Source of the DNA: Parasponia andersonii
Lineage: Eukaryota > Streptophyta > Magnoliopsida > Rosales > Cannabaceae
Assembly: GCA_002914805.1 (NCBI GenBank)
Contig: JXTB01000083.1
Span: forward strand, 1,079,627 to 1,143,626
Reading direction: 5' to 3'
DNA length: 64,000 nt
Shown here piece after piece: positions 1-13,623 of this stretch. Each line of letters begins with the position of its first letter. Position 1 is the stretch's first letter. A model generated the notes under the pieces. The model was not told the DNA's origin. It did no database searches and was given only the letters and a program-made list of their open reading frames with translations. The position numbers and the translations under genes were made by a program.

Positions 1-282
1 TTTGGTTTTTATTCTAGCCATTTTAGCAACTAAGCAGTCTAGGGCTATTCAAAATGGTAAGCAGTCTTGCAACTCTATTCATATCTTGCATTTCATAAGG
101 GCATTTTGACTCATTGCTTCATCCTTTTTTACTTCCGATTTTGAACCTAAAACTAGGTTTGGTTAGACTATCTATGCATTTTTTCTTTCCATTGTTACCC
201 CTGAAGCTTCTTCAGTATTGTGTTGCACAATCTATTAGAAATCTGCAATATTGATCCTTCTTTTGTTGTTCTTGTCCTCAAG
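1..282 (+). other. Intron of the FAB1-like gene
   Basis: No kinase-like coding sequence is visible upstream of the acceptor at 281-282. The stretch is T-rich and intron-like. The next intron, 550-1161, begins GTAAGT and ends TTTTTGCAG. Confidence 0.7.
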
Positions 283-1485
283 GTTTCATCAAAGCACTTT
301 AAAGGAGGGAAAGAGGCTAGGATGGATGTTCTGGTAATGGAAAATCTTTTATTCAGGCGTCATGTTACAAGGCTATACGACCTTAAAGGATCTTCGCGCT
401 CACGTTATAATCCGGATACAAGTGGGAGCAATAAAGTTCTGCTGGATCAAAATCTGATTGAAGCAATGCCAACTTCTCCAATTTTTGTGGGGAATAAGGC
501 AAAGCGATTGCTAGAGAGAGCAGTCTGGAACGACACTTCATTCCTCGCTGTAAGTTGGATTTGACTGTCTGTTTTATGATGTTTCAAGTGTCACATATGT
601 AGAATGAGAACTTCCCCACATTTAGTTATTTGAACCAGCAGAATTAACCTGGACATGTCTAGTGGTGGAACTTGCTATGACAATTATCATTCTGTCAAGG
701 GAAAATACTTTCAAATTTGAAGATTATCACCTGTTTATGCCTCTTAGTACTTGGTTTTCATAAAGACTACCAGTTTCTCGTCCCTGCCCTTTCTTAGTCT
801 CAAAAGGGAAAAAAGTTAAATAAAATATAGAAGAAAGCATAGGAGATGATATCACAAAAATGAATCATAGAGTGATATCATAAATTAAATAATATGCTGG
901 GTTCAGCATCTTCTGAAAGCATAACACACACACAAAATCTAGAACAGTAGCACGACATTTTTATTCAGATATAAGATGGGCATCAGTTGATTCTCTTTGG
1001 ATATCCACTCCCCAAATTAAACGGAGGATTCTAGTTTGTACTCATACTAAAGATCTATATTTTAAAATTTGGTGCCCTTGTTCTTTAGGTGAAAGTGAAC
1101 TTTTAGATTTTTATCAATCCCTTGCTGTATATTGCCTAATGATTTATGTATGTTTTTGCAGTCAATTGGCGTTATGGACTACTCGCTATTAGTCGGTGTG
1201 GACGAGGAAAAGCACGAGCTGGTTCTGGGGATTATTGATTTTATGAGGCAGTACACATGGGACAAGCACCTTGAGACTTGGGTGAAGACCTCAGGCTTCC
1301 TTGGAGGACCAAAGAACACGTCTCCAACTGTGATTTCACCTGAGCAGTACAAGAAACGATTCAGAAAAGCTATGACAACTTATTTTCTCATGATGCCAGA
1401 TCAGTGGTTCCCCACAACAATTGTTCCAAGTGGGTCCCAGTCTGATCTCTGTGAACAAAATGCGCATGGCGGGACCTTTGATTGA
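283..1485 (+). CDS. FAB1: 1-phosphatidylinositol-3-phosphate 5-kinase (FAB1/PIKfyve family), 3' end only
   Basis: These are the last two coding exons, 283-549 and 1162-1485, of a kinase that phosphorylates PI3P on endosomal/vacuolar membranes to make PI(3,5)P2. Both borders are in phase 0, with acceptors CAAG|G and GCAG|T and donor GCT|GTAAGT. The first exon carries the core stretches MDVLVMENLLF, RLYDLKGSSRSRYN and SGSNKVLLDQNL. The second carries MDYSLLVGVDEEKHELVLGI, the basic stretch YKKRFRKAMTTYFLM and the ending DQWFP, all typical of the C-terminal PIP-kinase core of plant FAB1A/B. The FYVE, chaperonin-like and N-terminal kinase parts lie before base 1. The TGA stop (1483-1485) falls inside the first copy of a 42-bp tandem duplication. 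The paralogue (A or B) cannot be chosen from this fragment. Confidence 0.93.
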
Positions 1486-1543
1486 GAAAGATGGAATTCT
1501 TATGCGCAAGGCGGGACCTTTGATTGAGAAAGGTGGAGTTCTT
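1460..1543 (+). repeat. 42-bp tandem duplication across the FAB1 stop codon
   Basis: Units 1460-1501 and 1502-1543 differ at 3 of 42 positions. Each contains ATGCGC, GGCGGGACCTTTGATTGAG and a TGA in the same frame, because the period is 14 codons. The first TGA is the used stop, so the second copy lies in the 3' UTR. Confidence 0.9.
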
Positions 1544-4500
1544 TTGCATGTACATGATGTAAGTTGAGAATCATTTCCCTTCAATTTGAATGATGAGCTA
1601 AAAAAATCAACCCTCCTTCGTCCGTTTTCTCCTGTCTTTTCCTTTTTCTGCCCATGTAGTTTTTTTCACGGTGGTCTTTCTTTTTCCTTTTTTTTCACTC
1701 TTGGTATACCCATATATTGATTCTTCTTCCCCCTTGTTTTGGTCATAAGAGGGAAGATACCAAGAAAATTTTCGATAGGGATGTAGTGCTGGATGACATC
1801 TTCCCAGAGTAACTGTATAATAATAGAATTTCGTCTACGGGAAATAGCTATTGTTTTCTTCCTTTCCTCGGTGTATCTTTTCATGGATAAGCTTTTCAGT
1901 TACTGTGGCATGTTACTTATTGTGCATATGATGTTGCTCTCTCCTGCCAATGGTAAAAACAGGTCTAACGGATGGCCTTAACGAATAGTCAATTCTGACA
2001 AACCAAGAGTTCGTAAAGAAATTGGCAGTTATGCCGCATGAATGGGAAGCATATTGGTAATATTTGTTATGTGACTTTATACCTAATAGTTCTCAGAAGA
2101 TCATGGAGCCATATCTATATAACTACGTGAATACATCTCCAGTGTCATCTCAAGGACATTGAAAATCATGATGAAGATGTGTCAAGACAAATTTGTCTTT
2201 GTTGAAAGCCGGAGTGTCGTTTGTATGAAAAATTGTAATTGCTAGTTTGTTTTACTTAAAGTTCAGAAGTTGCCATTACCAGGAACTGGGTGCCTTTTCT
2301 CCCTTTTCCTATATAAGATAATGATTTTTATCAATGATTTTTATCCATTAATTAAGTCATTATCATTATTCAAAGTCTTTAGCCTATTGTTTTTAGTCTT
2401 AATACTGTGTATTTGCTTCTTCCCCAACGAGCTCCGCCGAACCATAATCCAGATTCTATACCAACCAACACACTGAACAAGTAAAAAGATAAAAAATAAA
2501 AGGAAAGAAATCTGATGATCCTTAAATTACTAGAAACTTTCGTATTAGTCTCTAGACGTTAAATTGTCATTTTGGTCCTATTTTATGTTAGTCCTTGCAC
2601 TAAATTTAAAAAAAATAATAATAATAATAACCATCTTCCCCTTTACTGTTATTTATTTGGTGGAAGCTCTTAAAAGAAACTAAATGTAACAATATTAATA
2701 GTTCAAGGACCAAAATAAAAAAATTTAAACAGTAAGAACGGAAAGATAATAAGTTTTAAAACATATCCTTTTTAAATAAAAAATGCTAACCAGTGTTGAA
2801 GAAATGTGTTTTTAAAGAGAAAAAGAGTTTCTCTCTAGAATCAAGTTTCTCTTCCCCAGTAGAATTTCTCCGCGAGCGGCAGAGCTCTCTTTTATTAATA
2901 AGTGCCTCCCTTACTAAGGAGGGAGGTCTTCTCTCTTTTGGTTCGAGTTTTTTACAATTTTCTTTCATGTTTTTAGTAGTATTGTTAAATAATTCTCCTA
3001 TATGAGGATATAATTTTCCTCATACTTCTACATCTATGATAGTTTTGATACCTTCAAATTTAGATCTGTACTAGTTTGTAATATTTGTTTATGTTTTTAT
3101 TATTTAGTTCAACTAGATCTAGATCTACAGTGGTTTTTTACCAAATCTATTTAGATTTGAATCGTGTGTAAGGTAATATTTGCCTTCTTATGGTTCTTTG
3201 ATAAGAAACAAGAACCACCAACAATGAATGCTAAAATGAAGGGTTACAACGAGACAACTACTTAAGGATGGCCATATAACCTACAGTTACGAGTATCCGT
3301 TGTTATTAGATCCGAACGAAAGGGAGAAAAACCGCTCAAGCGAGGAAAATGACCAAGACGAGGAATAACTGCACCATTAATATACGAGTATAATATTAGC
3401 ATAATTCACACCGTATCCGTCCCGATATATATATATATATATATATTCACGTAGAAAAATTATTATACATATATATATGTATATGTATATTTAATTTTAC
3501 ACTATTTATATTCTTATATCTTTGGTAAAATAATGAATTTGGAGAATTATAAATACTTATATATTTAAATTTTTGAGTTTGAAAATTATTAGTATATTAT
3601 TGTATTTAATATTTTATTGATTATGAAAATGATTTAGTATTTTCATCTTTATTTTTTAATATTTTATTATTATCAATGAATAATAAGTAATCACGGTTTT
3701 TTACGTTAATAATTTATTAATACACGCATTATCCCTACATCTAAAAGAATAATTAATAGGTGGATATAGTATTATAATTAGCTTTTAAAACTGGAAATGG
3801 TAATTTAAAAACCGTCTATGATCCAACCTATTGTCATTCCTATAACCGCTGAAGCGTAAAACTCTATCAAAACACATCAATTTTCACCAAAATCAGTGTA
3901 ATTTTCCTCTAAAGACTTTTATAGATTTTTTTATAATTGTCAGCTTTATGATCAAAAATTCTTTCGAGTATTATACTATCTTTTTATTATTAATGAAAAT
4001 ATTTTCTTTCAAAAAAAAAATGCTAACCAGTGTTGCCAGCACCACTCCTGCTGGCCTTATAATTAAAGCGCGAGTCCTGGGCAGCACAAATGCCGCATTG
4101 CTCTTTTCCGGACTGCAACGTCGCCACCAAGACATGTCACTGTCAGCGAACCCCAGGTAGACGAGCTCGTATAAAAGCGTGCGTTTTTGAGAGGGGAGAA
4201 AATAATGGGAAGATAGTTAAAAATGTTCTAACACCAGTAATGAAGACGAAAAAACTAGAAAGGGCTTGGTTTTTAAAAAAAAAAAAAAAATTATACCTCC
4301 CAGTCACAATACAAATCTTTTCCTAAAGCTACACATGCATATATTTGGTTCCATCGAAAAACTATAGTTCATGAAATAGGACCAGTAACCACCAACCATC
4401 GAGTATTTAACATCAAAATTGATACATATTACTCGGCAAAAAATTAAAAAATATATGTAAAAAAAATACATATTTCATCCAAAAGCTCGGGTACTGAGGA

Positions 4501-4608
4501 TTTTCGTACATCTCTTTCCAAAGTAAAACTATTTTGCCTCTGCATGGTCAGAGATAATCAATTGATAGGATTGCTGTATGAGGTAATTAACGAGCTTCCA
4601 ATGCCACC
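1544..4608. other. Intergenic region between the convergent FAB1 and COG3 genes
   Basis: The first several hundred bases are probably FAB1 3' UTR. The rest is AT-rich, with an (AT)n run near 3425-3446. A 20-base string ending in GCTAACCAGTGTTG occurs twice in the same orientation, at about 2778-2798 and 4017-4035. A more GC-rich patch at 4030-4200 has no recognisable gene. Short open frames here lack family features. Confidence 0.6.
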
Positions 4609-6786
4609 CTACAAGAACTTGTCAAGCTGAGCTTGCAAATCCTCTATGGATGGCATCTTAATGATTCTTTGTATCTCTTCGGTGGAATACTCGGCCTTTA
4701 GCAGGGATTGTACTTGAATATGAGCTTCAACAATGTTTGTTCTGCACCAAAAAAGAGAACGAAGTTGAGATATTGGTGGAACTAGCATTTTTGTAGTAAA
4801 AAACAAAAAAATAAATAAATTGACGCATGATAAGCCCGGTAACAAGATGTGATACATGAACTTACTTTATCGGTTTGAATAGTATAGTCCGTGTTGATGG
4901 GTTCTGCAGATAAAGTTTCATCTTTTCCATCACCATTGGTAACTCCTGTTGAATGGCAGCACTTACCTGTTCCAGTAATGTACAACCGGAAATCAGCTCA
5001 GTAGAACCTTTAAAACGTGAATTAGGACATCGAAGAATCACTAAGAAAGAAAGATAGACATGCAATTATGATTTCAAACAAGAAACGAAAAACAATGCTA
5101 GCCATGCAATTATTCCATTAAAAAAAAAAATCATCGTTATCTGAAGGAGGTTCTAAAATAAGTTAGATGTAGTTAGATGTGTCACAAGCACACTCTCCAT
5201 CTTGGGTTCCTTGAAGGATCCAAAACTGGCAACAGCACTTCACAGAAAAAGGACACTCATCTCTGCTCTCGTGAAGCTTCAAGTATTCCGATTATGACCT
5301 TTACCACTTATACCGGTTGAACAGTAATTTTTATTTTGAAATTTAGACCTTTGTCAATTGTATGCTTGGATTTTTTCAGCATCCTTACCATTCTCTCTAT
5401 ATTATGTCATGTTGGCATTTTGTCTGAACTTTTTCCTTTTCTTAACCTTCTCTCGAGTGTTCGACAGAAGAAACAAACATGCAAAACATACCTTTTCAAC
5501 AAGTTCAGCCACCTTATCTGGAGTAGCAAAAGCTTGATCCTTGAGTGGTTTGGCCATTGCTGAATCTAGCTTTTGGTTTTGGTTGCCTGAGGATAAAGCA
5601 ACTTTCACAGCTGTAACCTACAATAAACATGGAAAACATTCACAGTCTGCCTTTCACATTAATTCCATGAGTCTGCAAAGACATTTTAGGATATGAATTC
5701 CACAACCCTGTGACCAAAGGACAATGACATTCCAACAGCATTTTGTTTCAACAAATCTGTATGATTGACGTTGTTTTAGAATTACAAGAACAGTCAGCAC
5801 AAGAAATTTAAAGCAAGGAAAGGATTCTGTACACCTATTCTCATAAGTTTATGCCTTTTCAAATGCCAGTGACTTTAGTTTTTGCTTTTTGAAATCCTCG
5901 TGGCAGAAGCAGAATTCAGAAAACACGATTTTTTCTCCTATTCAATAACAATGGGTCATTCTTTCTGCTACATGGCAAAGTTTATCACAAGTTTTCTAGC
6001 AAGATGATTTAAAAGGACAAACCTTGGTGACAAACGAAAGCATCGGGTCCACAACTAGCTTGGTGACGGACATAATGAATTCCTCACAAGTGGCCTTCAG
6101 GCTTTTCTCTAGTTCCTGTAAGGAAATGTATTATTAATGTAAAACATAGCTAAAGGCATCTACTGGAACTCTTTCACACTCCCACCCCATAAATCCTGCC
6201 GCTTATCAGTGAAAAGAGAGCATAGCATTTAGACACTGCAAAGAATAGTACAAGAAACTGAAACGGGAAAAAAGACCAAGACTATAATAGGTTGTCTTTT
6301 ATATCAACGTACAAGAGAATATCATTTATTTTTTCTTTATGCATATCATAGCAGTGCTTTTACCTATGGCCTAAAATACTCGGATAGGACCTGTACTAAG
6401 AACAGGGAGTTGCAAGTGAAAATTTAAGAAATTAAATAAAAATTAAAAAAATATAAATTGTTGCAAGGCAGACTCACATACCTTCTTGGCATCTATTTGA
6501 CTTTCCAAAACTCTGGGAGATAAGGTCCTTGCCAGTGAAGTAGATCTAGACCAGTCAAATAGAGAGGCTTGACCTCTAAGTAGCCGTCTTAAATGATCCT
6601 GGAAATACAGTTCAACAATAATTGGGACTTTCTTTCCTTAATATGCAAATTTTAGTTGTGATTTAGTATTGCAATAAGCTTGGCAAAAGATTTAGCTCTG
6701 GAGCTACTAACCAGCAGATGAGAGAAATCAAGTTCCTTGTGTGTCACTGAAAACTCAATATCAAAAGGTGCAATCTGGGAAAGGGG

Positions 6787-6826
<40 letters not shown>

Positions 6827-9800
6827 AAGAGCAAAGAATGAGAAATGTTTTTAAATGGAACATCCACCACTGAACCAGAAGTATGGACGAGGGATCACCT
6901 GCTCCCTCAAGATAAGAAGATGCTTAATGAGAAACAGCTGTCCATCCATTAGGGAAGATCTCTTCGTTATGAGCTTGCTTGCTTTCTGCATCAGTAAAGA
7001 AACATCCAACCAGAATCAAATGGTTAGACCTACTCCTTAAAGAAAAAGGGATACCACAGCGACAACCAAATCCTAGTATTCCTAATACTTAAAGATTAAA
7101 GATGACAGTTTGAAAAAAAGAAAAAACAAAAAAAAAAATAGAAAAACAAAAAACAAATTATGGCACAAAGTACAGATTTGCGATCTAGATTACTCACTTG
7201 GATGGATTCTGAGCAAAACTCTACAGCTTCCTGATAGACATAAAGTCGGTATTGTATAGCAAAATAAGAATAAACTCTTATTCAAGAAAAATAAGTTTAT
7301 GAAATGACTCTGCAATGATAGACTACATACCTGTGCTAAACCAGTGAAAACTGCTGGTTCTAAACAACGATATAACTTCGAAAGATAAGATAGTGTTTTC
7401 TCTAGTGGGGGATACCATGACTTGAATACATCTGAGTTTTCTTCAGCCTACAGGTAAAGAGAAAAAGAATAAGAAGAATAAGATGTTAAAGAGCAGTACA
7501 ATTATCAAGTAGCATTTATGCCTTATGTCAGGGAATTTGTGCAAATTCTAGCTTTGTTACCCTGACCAAGACAATTAGAAAGATACAGTACAAAGTGGAG
7601 CATGTCACAGACATATGTCCTTTGGATGTGAGTGAGCATGTTGAAAGATAGAATTCATACGAAATAACTCTCAATGGAACATTAACAAGCAAATACACCT
7701 CCAAATCTAAAATAATTTATTAATTGGTCACAGTAGTGAGCAAGTCTGGCATGCCATGCTCCATGTATACAACAAGGGCCATGGTTTTTAATGGAAAATT
7801 GAAACTACTAAGCAATGTCCTGAAGGTTCTGCAAGGCAACAAGTTGGTTGACTAGATTAAATTGGTCCTAAATACATTTCTACGCATCTCAGTGAAAAAT
7901 TCAGATAGCAAAGGCGCAGGAATTCAAAGGTGTACCATTATTTAGTTGCATGAAAACTTCTACACAAATTTAGCTCAAAATAGTAAATCTAATATGTCAT
8001 TGAATGGAATCCAAAATGAATATTAAAATCTCTATTATTCGAATTTCGAGACAAAAGAACCCCTGATTTTATTTTATCAAGATGTTATTGGGAAAAAAAA
8101 AACCTTGCCAGTGGCCCGTGGTATAGGAATAATTGAGAGAAAGTTCTGAAGAATACTGTGATGTTATGATAAAAATGAGTGTCAAAACTAGACAAAAAAG
8201 TTATCATTATATTCTAAAAAATACAAAAAAAAAAAAAGTACAAAAAAAGAAGATAAAAAAAGTTGATTAACAAAAATCAAAATAGTAAATCTGATATGTT
8301 ATTGAATGGAATCCAAAATGAATATTTAGCGAAAACATTAACAAATATTAGTCCAAATGAGAAAATAATTAAAAATTGAAGTGCCTTACAGAAGTTGTTC
8401 CAGGCTTCTTCTCAGCAGACTGCTCCAGCTTAGCAGGGTAATCCAAGTCTTCGTCCAAAGGTAGATAATTAGCTATCTGAAAAAGAAGAGAAAGCTATAA
8501 ATTTCTTCCACATTAATTACATTTTTTTAAGACACATTAATTACATGTTCAAGTTCATTGGTTCTATAACTCTTATGAATTTCTTTTACTATGGTGTAAC
8601 ACTCTTAAATCTTGCTGAATCTTAAGATATTTACTTCTTCACCAGAAAAATTGACAATTATATTTTGATCTCTTTCCTTGTTATAATAAGAAATTACTGA
8701 CAAGGGCCCTCTACTTCCCTAATCAATTTGGATATCACGCATCTGATTTTTCCACATTATTGATTTTTGAGAAGCTAATATATCATTCAAGTAAGTCGCA
8801 GAATTTTCAGAGTCACCTCCAATTACAATTACATTCAAATGAAAATCTAAAAACAATAAAATAAATAATGAAGTTCCAAATCAGCTAATAAATTCAAGAA
8901 ATAATATTACACAAATCCTTAAAACATAAAATCACCTCATCACGAATATGTGTTCTCGCACGGAAAGTCAACCGCTCATGAATGTCCGCTAGAATTCTAT
9001 GTAATGTAGGACGTAATCCAGCTATGGATTCACTCCGTCTGCTTAGCTGTTCCCCCAGAACTTCAACTTTAAGAATATCAACAAGTTCACAAAGAAAATC
9101 GATATTTGTTTCATGAATTAGTTTTGGCCGCAATGTATCGTATAAGTATGTAGACCTACAATAGGTGACAGCCATCATTAGAGAACAATAATTAAATAAA
9201 TAAATAAATACAGGTAAAAAAATCCATAATTGTAGGACTTTTTTTCCCCTTTTGTTTTTCTGTTGAAGTAGCAATTGACCAGTGAGCAAAGAATACCACA
9301 TTAGAAGCTTAACATGCAACAAGCACCACAAATTTGAAGAATACATTTCGGCTTGAAACAAGTGTCCAAATTTGTTAATTAGGCTAGCGGGATGTGGACC
9401 TTATTTTATTTCAGTTGAAACTAGACCAGATAATGGGTTTCCGGTTGACCCTTGGACTTGGTTTGATTGTCAAACAAAGAATCGAATGTAACTAAGAGTA
9501 AAGTTCACAAGTTTATAATGTCTACGTAATTCTTAAACTATTAGAGTCATGGAGAAAAGTTGTTTTTTTTTTTGGATAAGAAACAAAACTTTTCTCAATG
9601 GTTTTGAAAAGTTTATCATTCATTCGTGGCATGCATAATTTTGCCTAGGTGTCTTATGAACCGAGGAGACCCAATAATTCTCCTTCAAATCAAGGTAAAA
9701 TTCGGAGCTCTTATTACCAGTAATTCATATGAGAAAAACAGAGCCTCATGGTAATTAATAAGAAAGACAATACATACAAAGGATCTATTAATGGAGCCAA

Positions 9801-12800
9801 ACTGGAAACATCCTCCGAAGAAGATGGAAAAAAATGATCGAAGAGTTGCTGCTCAAGCTGACAGACCTACAAAAGTAGCAATGTCAATTGAAAGGGGAAA
9901 CAGAAATCTCTAGGAATTATATCTTCATTTCATATATATATCCATGACAGAAAGGAAACTTCGTAAAATATAAGGATGAATAAGAGGAAAAAGGAAAAGG
10001 ATGGTATAAATGCATAAATAAAAGTCTAGTAGTATTTTGCACCCAATACAAGCTGAATTAAAGGTCTAACCCTGCTAATAGAAGCCTAACTGCCAAAATA
10101 AATGGAAATGTATGAATATGACTTGCATATCAAATTAAAGTATACAACATCGATATGTTTCCTTTAAACAGACTTTCTTCCCTCTCCTGTCTTGCAAATG
10201 GGACAAAGGGTTAGCATGCTACTTCATCTATGTGATGAGATATCTTATGCTACCTGCATTAAATATGCACATCCAGATCGAGTCAATGATGGCAAGGACT
10301 CCTTCTTTGCAAATTCAGATATCCGTTGATGAACGATGCCTTTTACCTAAATATCATAAAAGAAAGTACATTGATATTACACTAACAACTGAAAAAGAAT
10401 TTTTCCTATACAAAAACAACTAAACTATGAGCTCACCAAGGAAAGCCTCTGTTCACAATAGAGTTTGTGGCATTCTGCAAGTAGCTGAATATACTCCTTC
10501 CTTGACGATCTGCTTTCAATTTCCCGCAACACTGGCTTAAGCTGCAAAACTTCAAGCATTAGCNAAAACATCCCTTAAAAACTATCCCCAGTTTCAATTG
10601 GCTTTAATTCCATGGGAAACTACTTATTCAATAGCATCATTTCATCCAAAAAATAAACTATACCTCACTTGCTGCTGCCTTGAAACGAACATATATTACA
10701 GATGCCTCTACGCCCTCAGCAAGAGATGCTTTGCTGCTACTATTGCTACGGATAGCTGACTGGACCTGATAAAGGAATAACCACAGAGAAGAACATTATG
10801 AAAAGCGGGAGAACCAGAGGTCCACCAACCCAACAAAGCAGCACAAATGAAAGGGAGAACAATAATTCAACCACCACATTATTTTACCTGAGAAGAAGCA
10901 CTTTTGAGAACAGATAGTACATGAGAACGAATCATGCCCAAAGCTCGAGACTGTGAAAACAAGTAATTACTGAATTATAGGAAATGGAAACAACACTTAA
11001 TGGAACAAGAAACCTCAAAATACTGTTATCAAATCAATTATCTGCAGAAATTTCTTTCTACCTGCAGTTGTCGAAACTTGAGCAAGTAAACACCGGATTC
11101 CGCATATTGTGGATTGCTTTCTACATACCTAACATTATGTAGCAATGTTTAAGTTCACCAGCTTGATAATAAAATTGAAGTTTCGACATAAGACCCTAGC
11201 AGTTCCCCAAAATGTATACACATTATATAGTACATGATTTTAAGCAAGTAACCTCGGCGTAATGCAACTGAAGAAAAATTATTGACATTAATAGCACCCA
11301 CTTACGATATGCAGTCATCAAGGCGTTTGAGCAGAGGAAGAAAGTTCTCATTTACAACATTCATATTTGGAGAATAAAAGTTGGAAGATATCTGCACAAA
11401 GTTGGACAACAATGCATGAATTATTTTGCTATAATAAGAACTCAATAGCTAAGTTTGATGCATAGTCAAAGCTTTGATTTCAATAGTTCACAGTTCAGTT
11501 TAAATTTCCATAACCAGCTCTATCTTTATCCAAACTTGGAAAATTGGACACTGGGGATAATTTGACAAAGTCAATTTTAAACCACTTAAGTACATAAATG
11601 TTAAAGCGAGCCGAAGTTAACTAGTTTAAAATGCCTTACTAATTGATATTCATACTTCATTTCATGCATTAAATAAAATAATTCTGGAGAAACAAAATCC
11701 AAGCAGTATCATTAATCCAAGCCTGCCAACCATCAAAATGAGCCTAACCTATTTTAGGTGGTTTTGAAAATGCTCTCCCACCCCAAATTTTTTTAATTTA
11801 TTTTATACGCCAACCATAAAGCGATAGTGGGAAAAAGAAAAGAAAAGGGAAGATAAGCTGTATTTTATTTCAAACTCTAGGTAAGATAGCATTCAAACCT
11901 TACATTCTCCAATTCATCAAAATAGTTGAGCTTACTGCGAAGTGCTTCTGCAAATTCAATCAGCCTTTGCTTCTCAATGACCTGCAAAAGAAAGAAAAGA
12001 TATAGAATGAAATATAAAACCAATAAGCAACATCCAAGGGAAACACGACAAAAAAAAAATTAAGTCCATGCTACATTCAGGAAGACAAAGGATGAAATTG
12101 GCTCATTTGGAAGAAGAAGTCGCAAGGCAACTAAAAATTTTCTTTTGACACCAAGATGTATTCAATTTATTGGTCAACACAAGTAACAAAGAAACATAGA
12201 CAAAGGATGACAAATGAAGGAAACCTAACCAGACGGTCACACGCATCATGAAGAGTTTTCGTCTTTGTTGCTACTGCCTGATGTTGCAGCTGTAACTCGT
12301 TAAATAAATCTAAAGTGTCATCCACCTGCGCATAAGGGAACTCAACTATTTTAAACCAAATTGCTATAATCATTTAAATGAATCGTTTGCAATGAAAATT
12401 CATGCACATGTAATAACATAAGATAACCTGATGAAGTATGCCATCACATGTATGTATACGCTCGGTCAATGTGTTCACATACTGCCGATACTTCTCCTCT
12501 GTCTGCAGAAAGAACAACAGGAGGCGCCATGACTAAACGTTTGGCTATTAGACTCCGATAACAGAAGAGGAAAACGAGCTTCAATCCGCTCCAAGCTCGT
12601 TAATACATATTACAAAAAGAAATGCACGCTCACCTCAGACTTCATGGCTGATTCAAGATCCGTAAACCACTTGTAAAACTGCAAGCAAAAGAAAATATTG
12701 TACTGAGAAACCTAATATGAGAAACAGAGAGAGAAATTATACTAACACCAACAGCTAAACTAATTCCATCTCGTCTGAATTTTAAGGTAACGGACACAAA

Positions 12801-13479
12801 TTCTATGTACGAATCTCATGATACAGCTCCAAAGCATATCCAAATGCGAAATTAATATACCTAAAAAAATATGCAATCTCTGGCCTATCGATTTATCCAA
12901 TTCGCAGATTCATGACATAAAAAATCGGGAATTCCATACCAAATGGCGATTCGATTAACGAATCCGAAAACTCACCTGATTTGTGTTGACGAGAACAGCT
13001 TCTATAGCTCCAGAGTGTTCGAAGCCCGAGGCGTGCTCCTTGGTGGAGACGGGCAAGCCATTATCCTGCCCAGAGATACGATCTTGGGCCTACAAAATTC
13101 GCCAGCCCAGAAAACTCTAATTAGTTAAATACTAATAGAAGAAGTAGCAAAAAGAAAGAAACAAAGGAAGGAAGGAGATGCAATCTCACCAAATTGGGAG
13201 GAAAGGGACGATCGGCGACGGCATGAGAGAGACTGACAATGGCAGCTTGTTGCTGCTCTGTCAAAGGAGCATTCTGTCCCAACCAAAAAAAAAAAACAAG
13301 AGAGAAATTACAAAACGAGAATGTGAAATTGGTATGAACAGATCTGATGAAGGTATCCCAACTATGATTTTATCAGAGACACAAAATTCAAAGCGACATC
13401 TAAAGATGGTAAAATCAAGAGCAATGGAGATTGAAGCACTGAGATCTGGTAAGGCTAGATCTGGAATAGGCTTGAAGAA

Positions 13480-13531
<52 letters not shown>

Positions 13532-13623
13532 ACCTGTTCCCAGTGAGAAGCGAAGTTATAGCCTTTGGAAATGGCTCCTCCGGATTTCGGAAGAGTGGTA
13601 GAAGGGCTTGATTTGCTCGCCAT
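4609..13623 (-). CDS. COG3: Conserved oligomeric Golgi complex subunit 3 (COG3/Sec34), complete, 25 exons
   Basis: Subunit of the COG tether for retrograde intra-Golgi vesicles. Exons from the 5' end: 13534-13623, 13190-13273, 12976-13089, 12634-12678, 12428-12502, 12230-12325, 11904-11981, 11306-11391, 11062-11128, 10888-10950, 10664-10765, 10437-10541, 10254-10346, 9778-9866, 8936-9155, 8390-8476, 7331-7447, 7198-7230, 6899-6985, 6712-6774, 6482-6598, 6023-6115, 5492-5617, 4866-4966, 4609-4741. All introns are GT-AG and the sum is 2364 nt (787 codons plus TAG), close to the plant family length. The protein begins [19 protein letters not shown]. Residues about 112-194 form the Sec34 N-terminal coiled-coil region ([12 protein letters not shown]). 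A conserved stretch [18 protein letters not shown] lies in the 220-nt exon, and the protein ends QLDKFL. No frameshift or premature stop was seen. The start is the first Met giving this conserved N-terminus. Confidence 0.95.
6787..6824. repeat. Poly-A tract (38 A) inside a COG3 intron
   Basis: On the coding strand this is a T38 run a few bases upstream of the acceptor of exon 6712-6774, so it extends the polypyrimidine tract. Confidence 0.95.
13484..13527. repeat. (AT)n microsatellite in COG3 intron 1
   Basis: About 22 AT dinucleotides within intron 13274-13533. Open frames crossing it encode only alternating Ile-Tyr and are artefacts. Confidence 0.97.

Noticed and set aside
2786-3005. 70-codon plus-strand frame (MLKKCVFKEKKSFS...)
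   Set aside because: No splice partner or family features, and it is overlapped by an equally long opposite frame.
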